Notes under the pieces: model-generated
Told to the model about the DNA's origin: nothing
Databases searched by the model: none
What the model saw: the letters and a program-made list of their open reading frames with translations, nothing else
Made by a program: the position numbers and the translations under genes
From: Herminiimonas sp.
GTDB lineage: Bacteria > Pseudomonadota > Gammaproteobacteria > Burkholderiales > Burkholderiaceae
Reading direction: 5' to 3'
Assembly: GCF_030655415.1 (NCBI RefSeq)
Contig: NZ_JAURVN010000014.1
Span: 496,001 to 560,000 of the forward strand
DNA: 64,000 bases
In this document: one piece after another, positions 46,670 to 56,189 of the stretch
Numbering within the stretch: position 1 is the stretch's first letter
Layout: each line of letters begins with the position of its first letter

Positions 46670-48043
46670 ATGTCGACACCCATACCACCTACGCGCCTGA
46701 GCTGGATAAAAAGTGGCCTTTTCTGGCGCACCTTTTTCCTGCTCGCTTTTTTAATCGCAGCAAGTATGGCAGCGTGGGTCGCCAGCTATCGTGTAGTTGA
46801 ACAAACTCCACGCGCCAATCAAATCGCAGCACAAGTCATTTCCGTTGTTACCATTACGCGTGCCGCACTCACGCATTCCGCGCAGGATCTAAGGCGCGAA
46901 TTATTGTTCGATCTTTCCAGCAATGAAGGTGTGCGCGTCTATCCGCTGGAAGATACTGACGTAGTTGAACCGCCGATTGAAAATAGCCTAGTGCTCAGTA
47001 TTCAGGAAAATGTTCGCGCCGCTTTGGGTAAAGAAACGCGCTTCGCCCGCACCGTCAATGATGTGCCTGGATTCTGGGTCAGCTTCAATATCTCCGATGA
47101 TCAATACTGGTTGATGCTGGATCGCGATCGCGTTGAAGGTACCTTCGGTGTGCAATGGATAGGCTGGGGTGCCGCAACCTTGTTGCTGTCCCTGCTGGGC
47201 GCATTGATGATTTCCGGCTTGATCAATCAACCCCTCGCACGACTCACCGCGGCTACCCGCGCGATTGCAAAAGGACAGCGTCCTGCGCCGTTACCTGAGC
47301 GCGGTCCTACTGAAATTCGCGAAGCGAATCACAGCTTCAATCAAATGGTGGATGATTTGAATCGCGTGGAATCCGATAGAGCCGTCGTACTGGCGGGTAT
47401 CTCACACGACTTGCGTACACCGCTCGCTCGCATGCAATTGGAAGTAGAAATGGCTGGCCTCCCCGACGATGCGCGCAAAGGCATGCAATCCGATCTGCAT
47501 CAAATGGACGCCATCATTGGTCAATTCCTCGACTATGCAAAACCAGTCGATACCAGCCATTTTGAAATCATTGATTTGACTGCATTAACCAGCGATACAG
47601 CGCATGAAGCAGCGCGCCTGCCAGACGTGAATATCAACAAAACGATAGAAGAAAATGTCACCGTGCTTGGCAATGCCATCGACATAAAAAGAATAGCCAA
47701 CAACCTGGTTGAAAATGCACGGCGCTATGGCAAGTTAAGCGATGCATCACATGTCGCTATTGATATCTGCTGCCGCACAGAAGGCGATAAAGTTTTTCTG
47801 GAATTTGCCGATCATGGCGCCGGCGTACCCGACGATGAAATCAGTCGACTGTTGCGCCCGTTCACGCGCATGGACAGCGCGCGCGGTCAGGCGAATGGTG
47901 CAGGATTAGGCTTAGCCATTGTCGACAGAATCGTCAAACGACACAGCGGCAAACTCAATTTATTCAATCGTGATGGCGGTGGCTTGACGGTGCAAATCGT
48001 ATTCGCAAATCCAAAGAAAAAACTGGGACCATTTCCGATTTAA
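46670..48043 (+). CDS. envZ: EnvZ-like osmosensor histidine kinase
   Basis: 457 residues. Two membrane segments (about 22-42 and 165-187) flank a periplasmic part of about 120 residues. HAMP follows (about 188-235), then the dimerisation domain with the H-box AGISHDLRTPLARM (His246). The HATPase domain (about 335-445) has NLVENARRYG, DHGAGVPDD and GAGLGLAIV. It phosphorylates the OmpR-type partner encoded just upstream. All catalytic motifs are intact. Confidence 0.92.
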   Translation: MSTPIPPTRLSWIKSGLFWRTFFLLAFLIAASMAAWVASYRVVEQTPRANQIAAQVISVVTITRAALTHSAQDLRRELLFDLSSNEGVRVYPLEDTDVVEPPIENSLVLSIQENVRAALGKETRFARTVNDVPGFWVSFNISDDQYWLMLDRDRVEGTFGVQWIGWGAATLLLSLLGALMISGLINQPLARLTAATRAIAKGQRPAPLPERGPTEIREANHSFNQMVDDLNRVESDRAVVLAGISHDLRTPLARMQLEVEMAGLPDDARKGMQSDLHQMDAIIGQFLDYAKPVDTSHFEIIDLTALTSDTAHEAARLPDVNINKTIEENVTVLGNAIDIKRIANNLVENARRYGKLSDASHVAIDICCRTEGDKVFLEFADHGAGVPDDEISRLLRPFTRMDSARGQANGAGLGLAIVDRIVKRHSGKLNLFNRDGGGLTVQIVFANPKKKLGPFPI

Positions 48044-48122
48044 AGCAAGATGCAAAGATCTGCATAAATTAAGCGCACAGATAAAATAATCAAAAGCGAT
48101 CAACCTAATTTGATCTGTAATA

Positions 48123-48162
48123 AAAAAAACCGCCCATGCTTGCAAGCATGGGCGGTTTTTTT
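48123..48162. terminator. Bidirectional terminator after envZ
   Basis: An 18-bp stem (48123-48140/48145-48162) with loop TGCA has A- and T-tracts on both sides. It serves envZ on the forward strand and the small membrane-protein gene on the reverse strand. Confidence 0.93.
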
Positions 48163-48195
48163 ATTACAGCCTAATATTACTCAGACTATTCCTAC

Positions 48196-48492
48196 TTAAA
48201 CCTTGTCTTTAACCTCGGTCACAACACCGTCAATAATATCGCCTTGCGACGATTGACGATAAGCACGTTCAGTTTCAAAACGCGCTTTCAATGCACGGCG
48301 ACGTTTATACATCAGCACCGGAATGAGCAACCAGCTCAGCAGTAACACACTGACGATCAGCAGCAAGCCGACCGTCAATACGACACCCAACATCAGCCAT
48401 GCGAACAAGCGCGAAAAGAAACCGCCCGATTGACTGCGACGGAACATTTGTTGCCAACCTTGTGCGTGCTGACTGAAAAGAAAAGATGCCAT
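48196..48492 (-). CDS. Small membrane protein of unknown function
   Basis: 98 residues. A soluble start of about 28 residues is followed by a long hydrophobic stretch (about 30-60, LMLGVVLTVGLLLIVSVLLL), which could be one long or two short membrane helices, then a basic cluster KRRRALKARF and an acidic-polar tail. AGGAG precedes the ATG. It lies 155 bases downstream of the EncFtn-like gene on the same strand and ends at the bidirectional terminator. I do not recognise the family. Confidence 0.75.
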   Translation of the reverse strand: MASFLFSQHAQGWQQMFRRSQSGGFFSRLFAWLMLGVVLTVGLLLIVSVLLLSWLLIPVLMYKRRRALKARFETERAYRQSSQGDIIDGVVTEVKDKV

Positions 48493-48647
48493 GTGATGTC
48501 ACTCCTGAATTACTTGATAAAGCCGCTCAAACGAAAATGCATAATCACACTATGCGTGAATCCGGCCGATGCTGCAATAGATGGTGACAGTTTTTGAAAA
48601 TTCAATACTTTTTACAGGATTGTATTTTTTACACCGTTTTGCAGCAT

Positions 48648-48944
48648 TTATTCGTGGTGATCGCCGGTGATCGGGCCGTCTTTGAACAAAGCATCCCGTA
48701 ACTCTTTGTCCATTTTTGGATCGCGTCTGCGTATCCATTCAAGCACCATCGCGGCGTGCTCTTTTTCCTCGTCACGATTATGGATCAGGATCTTTTTCAG
48801 CTCTGGATCAGTGGCTGCATCGACGCGTTGGTTATACCAATCAACCGCCTCCAACTCCTCCATCAGCGAAGTAATCGCCCTATGCATATCCATGGTTTCT
48901 GCTGATAATTTATCAACTGGTTCGTGGTAGCCTTCATTCGACAT
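48648..48944 (-). CDS. Encapsulated-ferritin-like (EncFtn) ferroxidase without shell gene
   Basis: 98 residues. The sequence closely resembles the EncFtn protein of Rhodospirillum rubrum as I recall it: MEELEAVDWYNQRVDA, then AHNRDEEKEH-like IHNRDEEKEHAAMVLEWIRR. By that alignment the iron-site residues are Glu30, Glu32, Trp36, Glu60 and His63, all present. EncFtn forms ring decamers that oxidise Fe(II) and normally work as cargo inside an encapsulin shell. Here the protein stops at GPITGDHHE, with no C-terminal targeting extension, and no encapsulin gene is in the window. AAGGGG precedes the ATG. It lies 91 bases after ispF on the same strand. Confidence 0.85.
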   Translation of the reverse strand: MSNEGYHEPVDKLSAETMDMHRAITSLMEELEAVDWYNQRVDAATDPELKKILIHNRDEEKEHAAMVLEWIRRRDPKMDKELRDALFKDGPITGDHHE

Positions 48945-49035
48945 ATTTTCATCCCCTTCAAGACGTGTTTTCAGATAAATAATTAATACCTATTCTGTAG
49001 ACAGGGATAAAGGAAATAAATTTCAACTATTTTTG

Positions 49036-49539
49036 TCAAGTTTGATAAATCAGCGTAATCGCTTCAGCAGCAATTCCCTCTTCTCTTCCTAAATAGCCCA
49101 GTTTTTCATTCGTTTTTGCCTTGATATTCACTTGATTAATCGCAATGCCGAGGTCTTCGGCAATGTTCTCAACCATCTGCTGGATATGCGGTGCCATCTT
49201 TGGTTTTTGCGCAATGATGGTCGCATCCACATTGCCAATGCGAAAACCTGCAGCCGCCACACGCTTGGCAGCTTCACGCAATAACACGCGCGAATCAGCG
49301 CCAGCAAATTCCACTGCGGTATCCGGGAAATGTCGGCCGATATCACCCAATGCCGCAGCACCAAACAACGCATCGGTAATTGCGTGCAGCAACACATCGG
49401 CATCAGAGTGCCCGAGCAAACCTGTCACATGCGGAATCGTGACGCCACCAATAATCAACTTGCGGTCTTCAACCAAGGCATGGCAGTCATAACCTTGGCC
49501 GATTCTGAATGGAGTCAAGGCCGGAATCCGGTTGGTCAT
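49036..49539 (-). CDS. ispF: 2-C-methyl-D-erythritol 2,4-cyclodiphosphate synthase
   Basis: 167 residues, fifth enzyme of the MEP isoprenoid pathway, cytosolic. The start has GQGYDCHAL with metal ligands Asp18 and His20, then [20 protein letters not shown] and [10 protein letters not shown]; near the end [20 protein letters not shown]. All family residues appear intact. It overlaps ispD by four bases (ATGA). Confidence 0.97.
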   Translation of the reverse strand: MTNRIPALTPFRIGQGYDCHALVEDRKLIIGGVTIPHVTGLLGHSDADVLLHAITDALFGAAALGDIGRHFPDTAVEFAGADSRVLLREAAKRVAAAGFRIGNVDATIIAQKPKMAPHIQQMVENIAEDLGIAINQVNIKAKTNEKLGYLGREEGIAAEAITLIYQT

Positions 49540-50225
49540 ACAAGTCCTTTTAAATAAAGTTCGGCAAGCGCCACATCGTGCGGCAGCGTTACCTTGAAGT
49601 TGCGAGCATTGCCTTCCACCAGTTTTGGTTGCAAGCCCAATGCCTCGACCGCGCTGGCCTCATCGGTGACGGTAACGGCCTGTTCCAATGCGCGACACAA
49701 TAATCCATAACGAAACATCTGCGGCGTTTGCGCGGCCCACAAGCGATCGCGCGCCACAGTTTCATCGACACGACCACCGCTGCCGGAACGCTTCAAGGTA
49801 TCGACCACAGGAACCGCCAGCAAGCCGCCGACTTCGTCGTCCTGCAGAGTGTTGATCAAGGCATCAATCAAGGTAATCGTCAGGCCAGGACGTGCAGCAT
49901 CGTGCACCAATATCCAATCCTCATCAGTGACCTGTTCACGAATCGCGTGCAAGCCGTTTAATACAGACTGATGCCGCGTCTCGCCGCCTACACGCAGCAC
50001 GCTCAGATGAGATTGATCTACCGGCAACGTCGTATCGATGTACGCATCGTCCTTGCTCACCACGACAAAGGTATGCGTCACGGACTCAGCAATCGAAAAC
50101 GTATCCAGCACGCGTCGCAACATTGGTTTGCCAGCGATGGCGACATACTGTTTGGGAATTTTTTCGCCCATACGCGCACCAACACCGGCAGCAGGAATCA
50201 GGGCGAAATAACGGGGCGAATTCAT
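49536..50225 (-). CDS. ispD: 2-C-methyl-D-erythritol 4-phosphate cytidylyltransferase
   Basis: 229 residues from the ATG at 50225; the open frame runs further upstream, but that part is not conserved-looking and overlaps the mfd start. The CTP-binding start [20 protein letters not shown], the loop HDAARPG and [11 protein letters not shown] are the family motifs. It makes CDP-ME in the MEP pathway and is followed by ispF, the common pairing. It is divergent from mfd. Confidence 0.96.
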   Translation of the reverse strand: MNSPRYFALIPAAGVGARMGEKIPKQYVAIAGKPMLRRVLDTFSIAESVTHTFVVVSKDDAYIDTTLPVDQSHLSVLRVGGETRHQSVLNGLHAIREQVTDEDWILVHDAARPGLTITLIDALINTLQDDEVGGLLAVPVVDTLKRSGSGGRVDETVARDRLWAAQTPQMFRYGLLCRALEQAVTVTDEASAVEALGLQPKLVEGNARNFKVTLPHDVALAELYLKGLV

Positions 50226-50330
50226 AAGAAAATAAGGGGAATATGCACGGGTGCGCTCTTTTATAGGGGAAATCGATTTCGGATTGCGCACGCGCCCAAG
50301 CAGAGCAGGACTCCACTGCGGGGCTTGGTT

Positions 50331-50336
50331 TATAAT
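50331..50336 (+). promoter_or_regulatory. Likely -10 box of the mfd promoter
   Basis: A consensus TATAAT lies about 93 bases before the mfd ATG in the ispD-mfd gap. No good -35 box is found at 16-18 bp, so the call rests on the -10 box alone. Confidence 0.4.
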
Positions 50337-50428
50337 CTCATCATAATTTTTCACTGTCAAATGAAGTGCACAAAGGCAAGCATGCCGGCATTTTTTGACC
50401 ACCCTGACATGTGCAATGTCGCTATTTG

Positions 50429-53400
50429 ATGTCCTTCGACCTAAAAAAATCTCTCCCCAAGCCCGGCGCTCGTTTTGTCCTGCCCTCAGTTCACGGTTCG
50501 GCAGACGCTTACGTATTGGCGCAAGCCGCAGCAGAACTGAAATCGCACAAGCGCATGTTGACGGTCGTCGTCGCCAGCGCCAGCGACGCACAACGTCTGC
50601 TCACTGAAATCCCGTGGTTCACCAGCGAAGGGCAGGAAAAGCTGCGCTGCCATCTGCTGCCGGATTGGGAGACGCTGCCCTACGATGCATTTTCGCCGCA
50701 TCAGGATCTGGTATCCGAACGTTTGGCCACGCTGTATGAAGTATTAAACGGTCAATGCGATGTGTTGATTGTTCCTGCGACCACCGCGCTGGTGCGCATG
50801 GCGCCGCCCTCCTTCCTCGCGTCCTATACTTTCTTCTTCAAGCAGGGCGAGAAGCTGGACGAGGCGAAGCTGAAAGCGCAGTTGCAGCTCGCCGGCTACA
50901 GCCCGGTCAAGCAAGTCATGTCGCCGGGCGAATATTCCGTGCGTGGCGGCTTGATCGACATCTACCCTATGGGTTCGGTGCTGCCGTATCGCATCGACCT
51001 GTTTGGCGACATGATAGACACGATACGCACCTTCGACGCGGACACGCAGCGCTCTTTGTATCCAGTCAAGGAAGTACGTTTGCTACCAGCGCGCGAATTT
51101 CCTATGGATGAAGAAGCGCGCACCGCTTTCCGCGGTCGCTGGCGCGAATTGTTCGAAGGCGATCCAAGTCGCTCGGTAATTTACAAAGACATTGGTAGCG
51201 GCATCGCGTCCGCCGGTATCGAATATTATCTGCCGCTGTTTTTCGAAGAAACCAAAACGCTGTTCGATTATCTTCCTACCGATACGACCTTTGCATTAGT
51301 CGGTGATATCGATGCGGAGATCAAGCGCTTCTGGACGGATACGCAATCGCGCTACCGTTTCCTCAAGTCAGATAGAGAACGTCCTTTGCTCGCACCGGAA
51401 CAGATTTTTCTCAGCGATGAAAACTTTTTCACGCTGGCAAAACCATATGGCCGCTGGGTCATACAAAGCGAAGATGTCGCGTCCGAGTTGTCGGCTTCAT
51501 TGCCGAATATCGCCGTCAATCGCCGCGCCGATGATCCGCTGGTCAATCTGCGGGCCTACCTGCTGCAAACCGACAAGCGCGTCCTGATCTGCGCCGAAAC
51601 CAACGGCCGCCGCGAAACGCTGCAACAGTATTTCAACGAATATGATCTGGCACTCACGCCAGCTGATGGCTTTGCCGATTTCAGCACAGCATCTGCAAAA
51701 TTAATGTTAGGCGTCGCGCCGATGCACGCCGGCTTCGAACTCGGCAATACACTCGGCGGCCTCGCCTTTATTACAGAAACAGAGTTGTACGCCGGTTCAG
51801 GCCGCCGCGTCGGTAGCAAGAAACAAGAAGGCGCAACGCAAGTCGAATCGATGGTGCGCGATCTGTCCGAGCTAAAGATCGGCGATCCGGTAGTGCACAT
51901 CAATCACGGCATCGGGCGCTACATGGGTCTGATCAGCATGGATCTGGGCGAAGGCGAAACCGAATTCCTGCATCTCGAATACGCAAAGGACACCAAGCTC
52001 TACGTGCCGGTTTCGCAATTGCATGTGATCTCGCGTTACTCCGGCGCGTCGCCTGACGATGCACCTTTGCACGCGCTCGGTTCCGGTCAATGGGAAAAAG
52101 CCAAACGCCGCGCTGCTGAAAAAATTCGCGACACCGCTGCGGAACTATTGAATCTGTACGCCCGCCGCGCATTGCGCGAAGGCCACAGCTTTGAATATTC
52201 TGCACACGATTACGAAGCCTTTGCCGAAAGCTTCGGCTTTGAAGAAACCGTCGATCAAGCCGCCGCCATCAATGCCGTGATCCAGGACATGACCAGCGGC
52301 AAACCGATGGACAGGTTGATTTGCGGCGACGTTGGTTTTGGTAAAACGGAAGTCGCCTTGCGCGCTGCATTCGTCGCTGTACTCGGTGGCAAACAAGTCG
52401 CGATTCTGGCACCGACGACGCTGTTGGCAGAACAGCATGCGCAAACCTTCGCTGATCGCTTTGCCGACTGGCCGGTGCGCATCGCCGAGTTATCGCGATT
52501 CCGCAGCGGCAAAGAAATCACGCAAGCGATGAAAGGAATGGCCGACGGCACGATAGATATCGTGATCGGAACACATAAATTATTGTCGGCCGATACCAAG
52601 TTTGCTCGCTTGGGTCTGGTTATCATCGATGAAGAACATCGCTTCGGTGTACGGCAAAAAGAAACGCTGAAAGCATTGCGTGCAGAAGTCGATGTATTGA
52701 CGCTGACTGCTACGCCGATTCCACGTACCTTGGGAATGGCGCTGGAAGGTTTGCGTGATTTTTCCATCATCGCGACTGCGCCGCAAAAACGTCTCGCGAT
52801 CAAAACCTTCGTACGCAGCGAAAACGCATCAGTGATACGCGAAGCCTGTCTGCGCGAATTGAAACGCGGCGGCCAGGTTTACTTCTTGCACAACGAAGTC
52901 GAGACCATCGAGAATCGCAAGGCGATGCTGGAAGAACTGATGCCAGAAGCCCGCATAGGCGTCGCACACGGCCAGTTGCACGAGCGCGATCTGGAACGCA
53001 TCATGCGCGATTTCGTCGCACAGCGTTTTAACATCCTGTTGTGTACAACGATTATTGAAACCGGTATCGACGTACCGACAGCCAACACCATCATCATGCA
53101 CAGAGCCGATAAATTCGGCCTGGCGCAATTGCATCAATTACGCGGCCGCGTTGGTCGCTCGCATCATCAGGCGTATGCATATTTGCTGGTGCATGACGTA
53201 CAAGGTTTAACCAAACTCGCACAACGCCGCCTTGATGCGATTCAACAAATGGAAGAACTGGGTAGCGGCTTCTATCTGGCGATGCACGATCTGGAAATTC
53301 GTGGCGCCGGTGAAGTGCTTGGAGACAATCAATCCGGCGAAATGACCGAAATTGGCTTCCAACTTTATTCCGATATGTTGAATGAAGCGGTACGTTCGCT

Positions 53401-53875
53401 GAAGAGTGGCAAAGAACCTGATCTGGCCGCGCCACTTTCGACCACGACCGAGATCAACCTGCACGTGCCGGCGCTATTGCCGAGCACTTATTGCGGCGAT
53501 GTGCACGAACGTCTGTCTATCTACAAACGTCTAGCGAATTGCAAAACACAGGATGCGGTCAACGATTTGCAGGAAGAATTAATCGATCGATTTGGCAAGT
53601 TGCCGGATGCGGCGCAAGCCTTGGTGGAAACACATAGATTGCGCGTTGCTGCGGTACCAGTCGGCATCATCAAGATCGATGCGCATGCAGAATCGGCGAC
53701 GTTGCAATTCGAGCCGAATCCGCCTATCGATGCAATGCGCATCATCGAGCTGATACAAAAGAATCGTCACATCAAATTGAATGGTCAGGATAAATTGCGT
53801 ATTACGGCAAACATGCCCGACCTCGCCGCGCGCGTATTGCAAATCAAGAACACGATACGCGCACTGCTAACATAA
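50429..53875 (+). CDS. mfd: Transcription-repair coupling factor Mfd
   Basis: 1148 residues from the ATG at 50429, exactly the length of the Escherichia coli protein. UvrB-like N-terminal modules (GEYSVRGGLIDIYPMGS) are followed by the RNA polymerase interaction domain (VVHINHGIGRYMGL). The RecG-like translocase comes next: Walker A GDVGFGKTEVA near 634, DEEH near 732 (VIIDEEHRFGVRQKE), TATPIPRTLGMA and QLRGRVGRS. The C-terminal TRCF domain completes it. It moves stalled RNA polymerase and recruits UvrA. It is followed by serB. Confidence 0.98.
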   Translation: MSFDLKKSLPKPGARFVLPSVHGSADAYVLAQAAAELKSHKRMLTVVVASASDAQRLLTEIPWFTSEGQEKLRCHLLPDWETLPYDAFSPHQDLVSERLATLYEVLNGQCDVLIVPATTALVRMAPPSFLASYTFFFKQGEKLDEAKLKAQLQLAGYSPVKQVMSPGEYSVRGGLIDIYPMGSVLPYRIDLFGDMIDTIRTFDADTQRSLYPVKEVRLLPAREFPMDEEARTAFRGRWRELFEGDPSRSVIYKDIGSGIASAGIEYYLPLFFEETKTLFDYLPTDTTFALVGDIDAEIKRFWTDTQSRYRFLKSDRERPLLAPEQIFLSDENFFTLAKPYGRWVIQSEDVASELSASLPNIAVNRRADDPLVNLRAYLLQTDKRVLICAETNGRRETLQQYFNEYDLALTPADGFADFSTASAKLMLGVAPMHAGFELGNTLGGLAFITETELYAGSGRRVGSKKQEGATQVESMVRDLSELKIGDPVVHINHGIGRYMGLISMDLGEGETEFLHLEYAKDTKLYVPVSQLHVISRYSGASPDDAPLHALGSGQWEKAKRRAAEKIRDTAAELLNLYARRALREGHSFEYSAHDYEAFAESFGFEETVDQAAAINAVIQDMTSGKPMDRLICGDVGFGKTEVALRAAFVAVLGGKQVAILAPTTLLAEQHAQTFADRFADWPVRIAELSRFRSGKEITQAMKGMADGTIDIVIGTHKLLSADTKFARLGLVIIDEEHRFGVRQKETLKALRAEVDVLTLTATPIPRTLGMALEGLRDFSIIATAPQKRLAIKTFVRSENASVIREACLRELKRGGQVYFLHNEVETIENRKAMLEELMPEARIGVAHGQLHERDLERIMRDFVAQRFNILLCTTIIETGIDVPTANTIIMHRADKFGLAQLHQLRGRVGRSHHQAYAYLLVHDVQGLTKLAQRRLDAIQQMEELGSGFYLAMHDLEIRGAGEVLGDNQSGEMTEIGFQLYSDMLNEAVRSLKSGKEPDLAAPLSTTTEINLHVPALLPSTYCGDVHERLSIYKRLANCKTQDAVNDLQEELIDRFGKLPDAAQALVETHRLRVAAVPVGIIKIDAHAESATLQFEPNPPIDAMRIIELIQKNRHIKLNGQDKLRITANMPDLAARVLQIKNTIRALLT

Positions 53876-53919
53876 CGAGTAACGCCCCGAACAACGATCC
53901 ATCTTTAATCGACATCACC

Positions 53920-54765
53920 ATGAATTTGATTTTGCAAGGACTAACCGCACAGCGTCATATAGTCGAACAGATCGCTGGCTTCGCACGTCCACGCACCATC
54001 GTTGCGATCGGTGAGCACGCGTATCGCTGCATCGATGTCAACTACAACGATGAAGTCAAATCTCAAATAGATATGGCGGCATGGGCGGCAAAACTCGATT
54101 ACGCCTTCATAGAACGCAGCCGTGCTTTGTCCGACTTCAAACTGGCCGCGATGGATATGGATTCGACGCTGATCACCATCGAATGCATAGACGAAATCGC
54201 CGACATGCAGGGATTGAAACCGCAGGTCGCAGAAATCACCGAGGCCGCGATGCGCGGCGAAATCGAATTCAAGGAAAGCCTGACGCGTCGCGTCGCCTTG
54301 CTCAAAGGCCTGGATGCAAGTGCCTTGCAACGCGTCTACGACGAACGCTTGGCGCTGTCACTGGGCGCGGAAAAAATGCTGGCTGGCATACAAGCCGCAG
54401 GCATGAAGACCTTGCTGGTTTCGGGCGGCTTTACTTTCTTCACTGACCGCATGAAACAACGACTCAATCTCAACTACACACACTCCAATCAACTGGAAAT
54501 CGTGGACGGAAAATTGACCGGGCAAGTCATAGGTGGCATCGTCGATGGCGAAGAGAAAAAAGCAACCGTCGAACGCGTCTGCAATGAGCTAGCCATTTCC
54601 CCACAACAAGCTATCGTGATGGGCGACGGCGCCAATGATTTGCAGATGATGCGGATCGCTGGATTGTCAGTCGCCTTTCGCGCCAAACCAGTGGTGCGCG
54701 CGCAGGCAAATGTTGCATTCAATTTCGTCGGTCTGGACGGCCTGTTGCACCTATTCCCAGCTTGA
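53920..54765 (+). CDS. serB: Phosphoserine phosphatase
   Basis: 281 residues; last step of serine biosynthesis, cytosolic HAD-family enzyme. A short N-terminal part (about 1-70) precedes motif I MDMDSTLITIECIDEIAD, with Asp79 and Asp81, then motif II LLVSGGFTFF, and motif IV VMGDGANDLQMM. It is 45 bases after mfd and may share its transcript. Confidence 0.96.
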   Translation: MNLILQGLTAQRHIVEQIAGFARPRTIVAIGEHAYRCIDVNYNDEVKSQIDMAAWAAKLDYAFIERSRALSDFKLAAMDMDSTLITIECIDEIADMQGLKPQVAEITEAAMRGEIEFKESLTRRVALLKGLDASALQRVYDERLALSLGAEKMLAGIQAAGMKTLLVSGGFTFFTDRMKQRLNLNYTHSNQLEIVDGKLTGQVIGGIVDGEEKKATVERVCNELAISPQQAIVMGDGANDLQMMRIAGLSVAFRAKPVVRAQANVAFNFVGLDGLLHLFPA

Positions 54766-54915
54766 GCACAGGCTGTCGAATATATTTGCACTGATCTCAA
54801 GATTTACTTATGCTTGAGAAAATGCAGACAAAAAAACATAAGCAGCACACCGCGTTTCCATTTTAGCTGGCAGACCGCGCGATAATAGTTCGCGGGCTCA
54901 TCACTGATTTCGAGA

Positions 54916-55677
54916 ATGACGATGAATACTTTTGGCCCACGACAAGTCGAGACATCCAGCTGGCGGCGCTGGATCAAGGAAGCAGTGCATCTCTCCGGTA
55001 AACATCTGGCATTGAATGTCTGCATGGTCTTGCTGACCATCGGTTTTTTGAGCCCGTTTCCAACCTTGGTGCTGACTGTAATTTCCCCAGTACTGCTAGG
55101 CGTTTTCGTTTTGCTGGCCTACAGCGCCGACACTTCAGAGCCAGTACTCGCTACTCTCAAAGCAACATTCGACAGCCTGCTACGGCTACTGCTCTGTTCC
55201 GCGCTGGCAGTTGGTATCCTCATCATGGCCTTGTCGCTCATCATTCTGATGATAAAGGGTTCTGTCGTAGGACCGCATGCAGGTAGCACACCGTATATTG
55301 CGCAAGTTCACCAGATCAGCGATTTCCTGGCCGGCTCCAAGATCCTTTTCTCGATAGGTATTTGGCTGCTGGTTATTCTGCCGTGGTTTGCCATCCCGCT
55401 GATCGTCTGCACGCCCCTATCGTTGCGGGTCTGTCTGGATCAAACCTTTGCTGCGCTGAACCAGAACAAGTTTGTCGTCATCGTGATCTTCTTGTGTTCG
55501 CTGATGATGATGGCAGGCGGGCTGTTTCACGGCCTGACGGTGGTGCCGCTCTATCCAATACTGGGCGGCTTGCTGTATGCGTCCTACCGACATATTTTTC
55601 TCGGACTGCCGCCTATGGAACTCAAGTCGAGCAAGGTGAAAAGCGCGGCGCTCAATCCTCGCTTGCAAACCAAGTAA
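54916..55677 (+). CDS. Multi-pass membrane protein (BPSS1780-like)
   Basis: 253 residues with about six hydrophobic segments. The start NTFGPRQVETSSWRRWIKEA and the middle resemble a group of Burkholderiales inner-membrane proteins labelled BPSS1780 family, of unknown function. A second ATG two codons on could be the start. A short hydrophilic tail follows the last helix. It precedes a DUF4870-type membrane-protein gene by 84 bases. Family assignment is from memory and moderate. Confidence 0.65.
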   Translation: MTMNTFGPRQVETSSWRRWIKEAVHLSGKHLALNVCMVLLTIGFLSPFPTLVLTVISPVLLGVFVLLAYSADTSEPVLATLKATFDSLLRLLLCSALAVGILIMALSLIILMIKGSVVGPHAGSTPYIAQVHQISDFLAGSKILFSIGIWLLVILPWFAIPLIVCTPLSLRVCLDQTFAALNQNKFVVIVIFLCSLMMMAGGLFHGLTVVPLYPILGGLLYASYRHIFLGLPPMELKSSKVKSAALNPRLQTK

Positions 55678-55761
55678 TCCGCCCCATCTGCAATGCATGC
55701 GTAAGCAGGTCTATGAAACTTTATTGCTGTGCGCTCATCTATATTGCTTTAGGGGAGAACC

Positions 55762-56121
55762 ATGAATCAGGAAGTTGTATTTGATAGTCGCCTGCAATCC
55801 GCAAAAAACCTCGCATGGTGGCTTTACATCGCGCACGCTGCCAGCCTGATATTTTCGCTGGGCGCGTTTTCCTTCATCCCGTTGATCATCAATTACGTCA
55901 AGCGTGAAGATGCTGCTAGCACTTTTGTTTACAGCCATCACAGCTGGCAAATTCGTTCGTTTTGGTGGTATTTGGTGTGGATGACACTGGGCGGTATTTT
56001 GTTCTTGACCTTTGTCGGCATTCCATTTGCGTTCCTGATCTGGACAGTTGCGTGGCTATGGAAGCTCTATCGTTTGATCAAGGGCATCGTTGATTTGAAC
56101 GATAACAAGACCATGCCTTAA
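55762..56121 (+). CDS. DUF4870-type membrane protein
   Basis: 119 residues with three hydrophobic segments (about 18-45, 72-90, 90-105). The segment NYVKREDAASTF, followed by SHHSWQIRSFWWYL, is characteristic of DUF4870 proteins of betaproteobacteria. Function is unknown. GGGGAGAA precedes the ATG. A bidirectional terminator follows. Confidence 0.85.
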   Translation: MNQEVVFDSRLQSAKNLAWWLYIAHAASLIFSLGAFSFIPLIINYVKREDAASTFVYSHHSWQIRSFWWYLVWMTLGGILFLTFVGIPFAFLIWTVAWLWKLYRLIKGIVDLNDNKTMP

Positions 56122-56142
56122 TTGTTTTTCAATTCACCAAAT

Positions 56143-56170
56143 AAAAAAGCATCCATACGGATGCTTTTTT
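56143..56170. terminator. Bidirectional terminator (copy 1 of a near-identical pair)
   Basis: A 12-bp stem (56143-56154/56159-56170) with loop ATAC and A/T tracts on both sides stands between the convergent DUF4870 and dppD-like genes. Stem and flanks match the terminator at 62226-62253 almost base for base. Confidence 0.93.
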
Positions 56171-56189
56171 ATTTTATGCGGCACAGTTT

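Noticed and set aside
48945..49035. Iron-responsive operator before the EncFtn-like gene
   Set aside because: The imperfect symmetry around 48990-49010 does not match a Fur or IscR box well enough to claim a site.
50226..50591. N-terminal extension of IspD
   Set aside because: The upstream frame is Arg-rich and unlike IspD; it runs antisense into mfd. The conserved nucleotide-binding motif begins just after the ATG at 50225.
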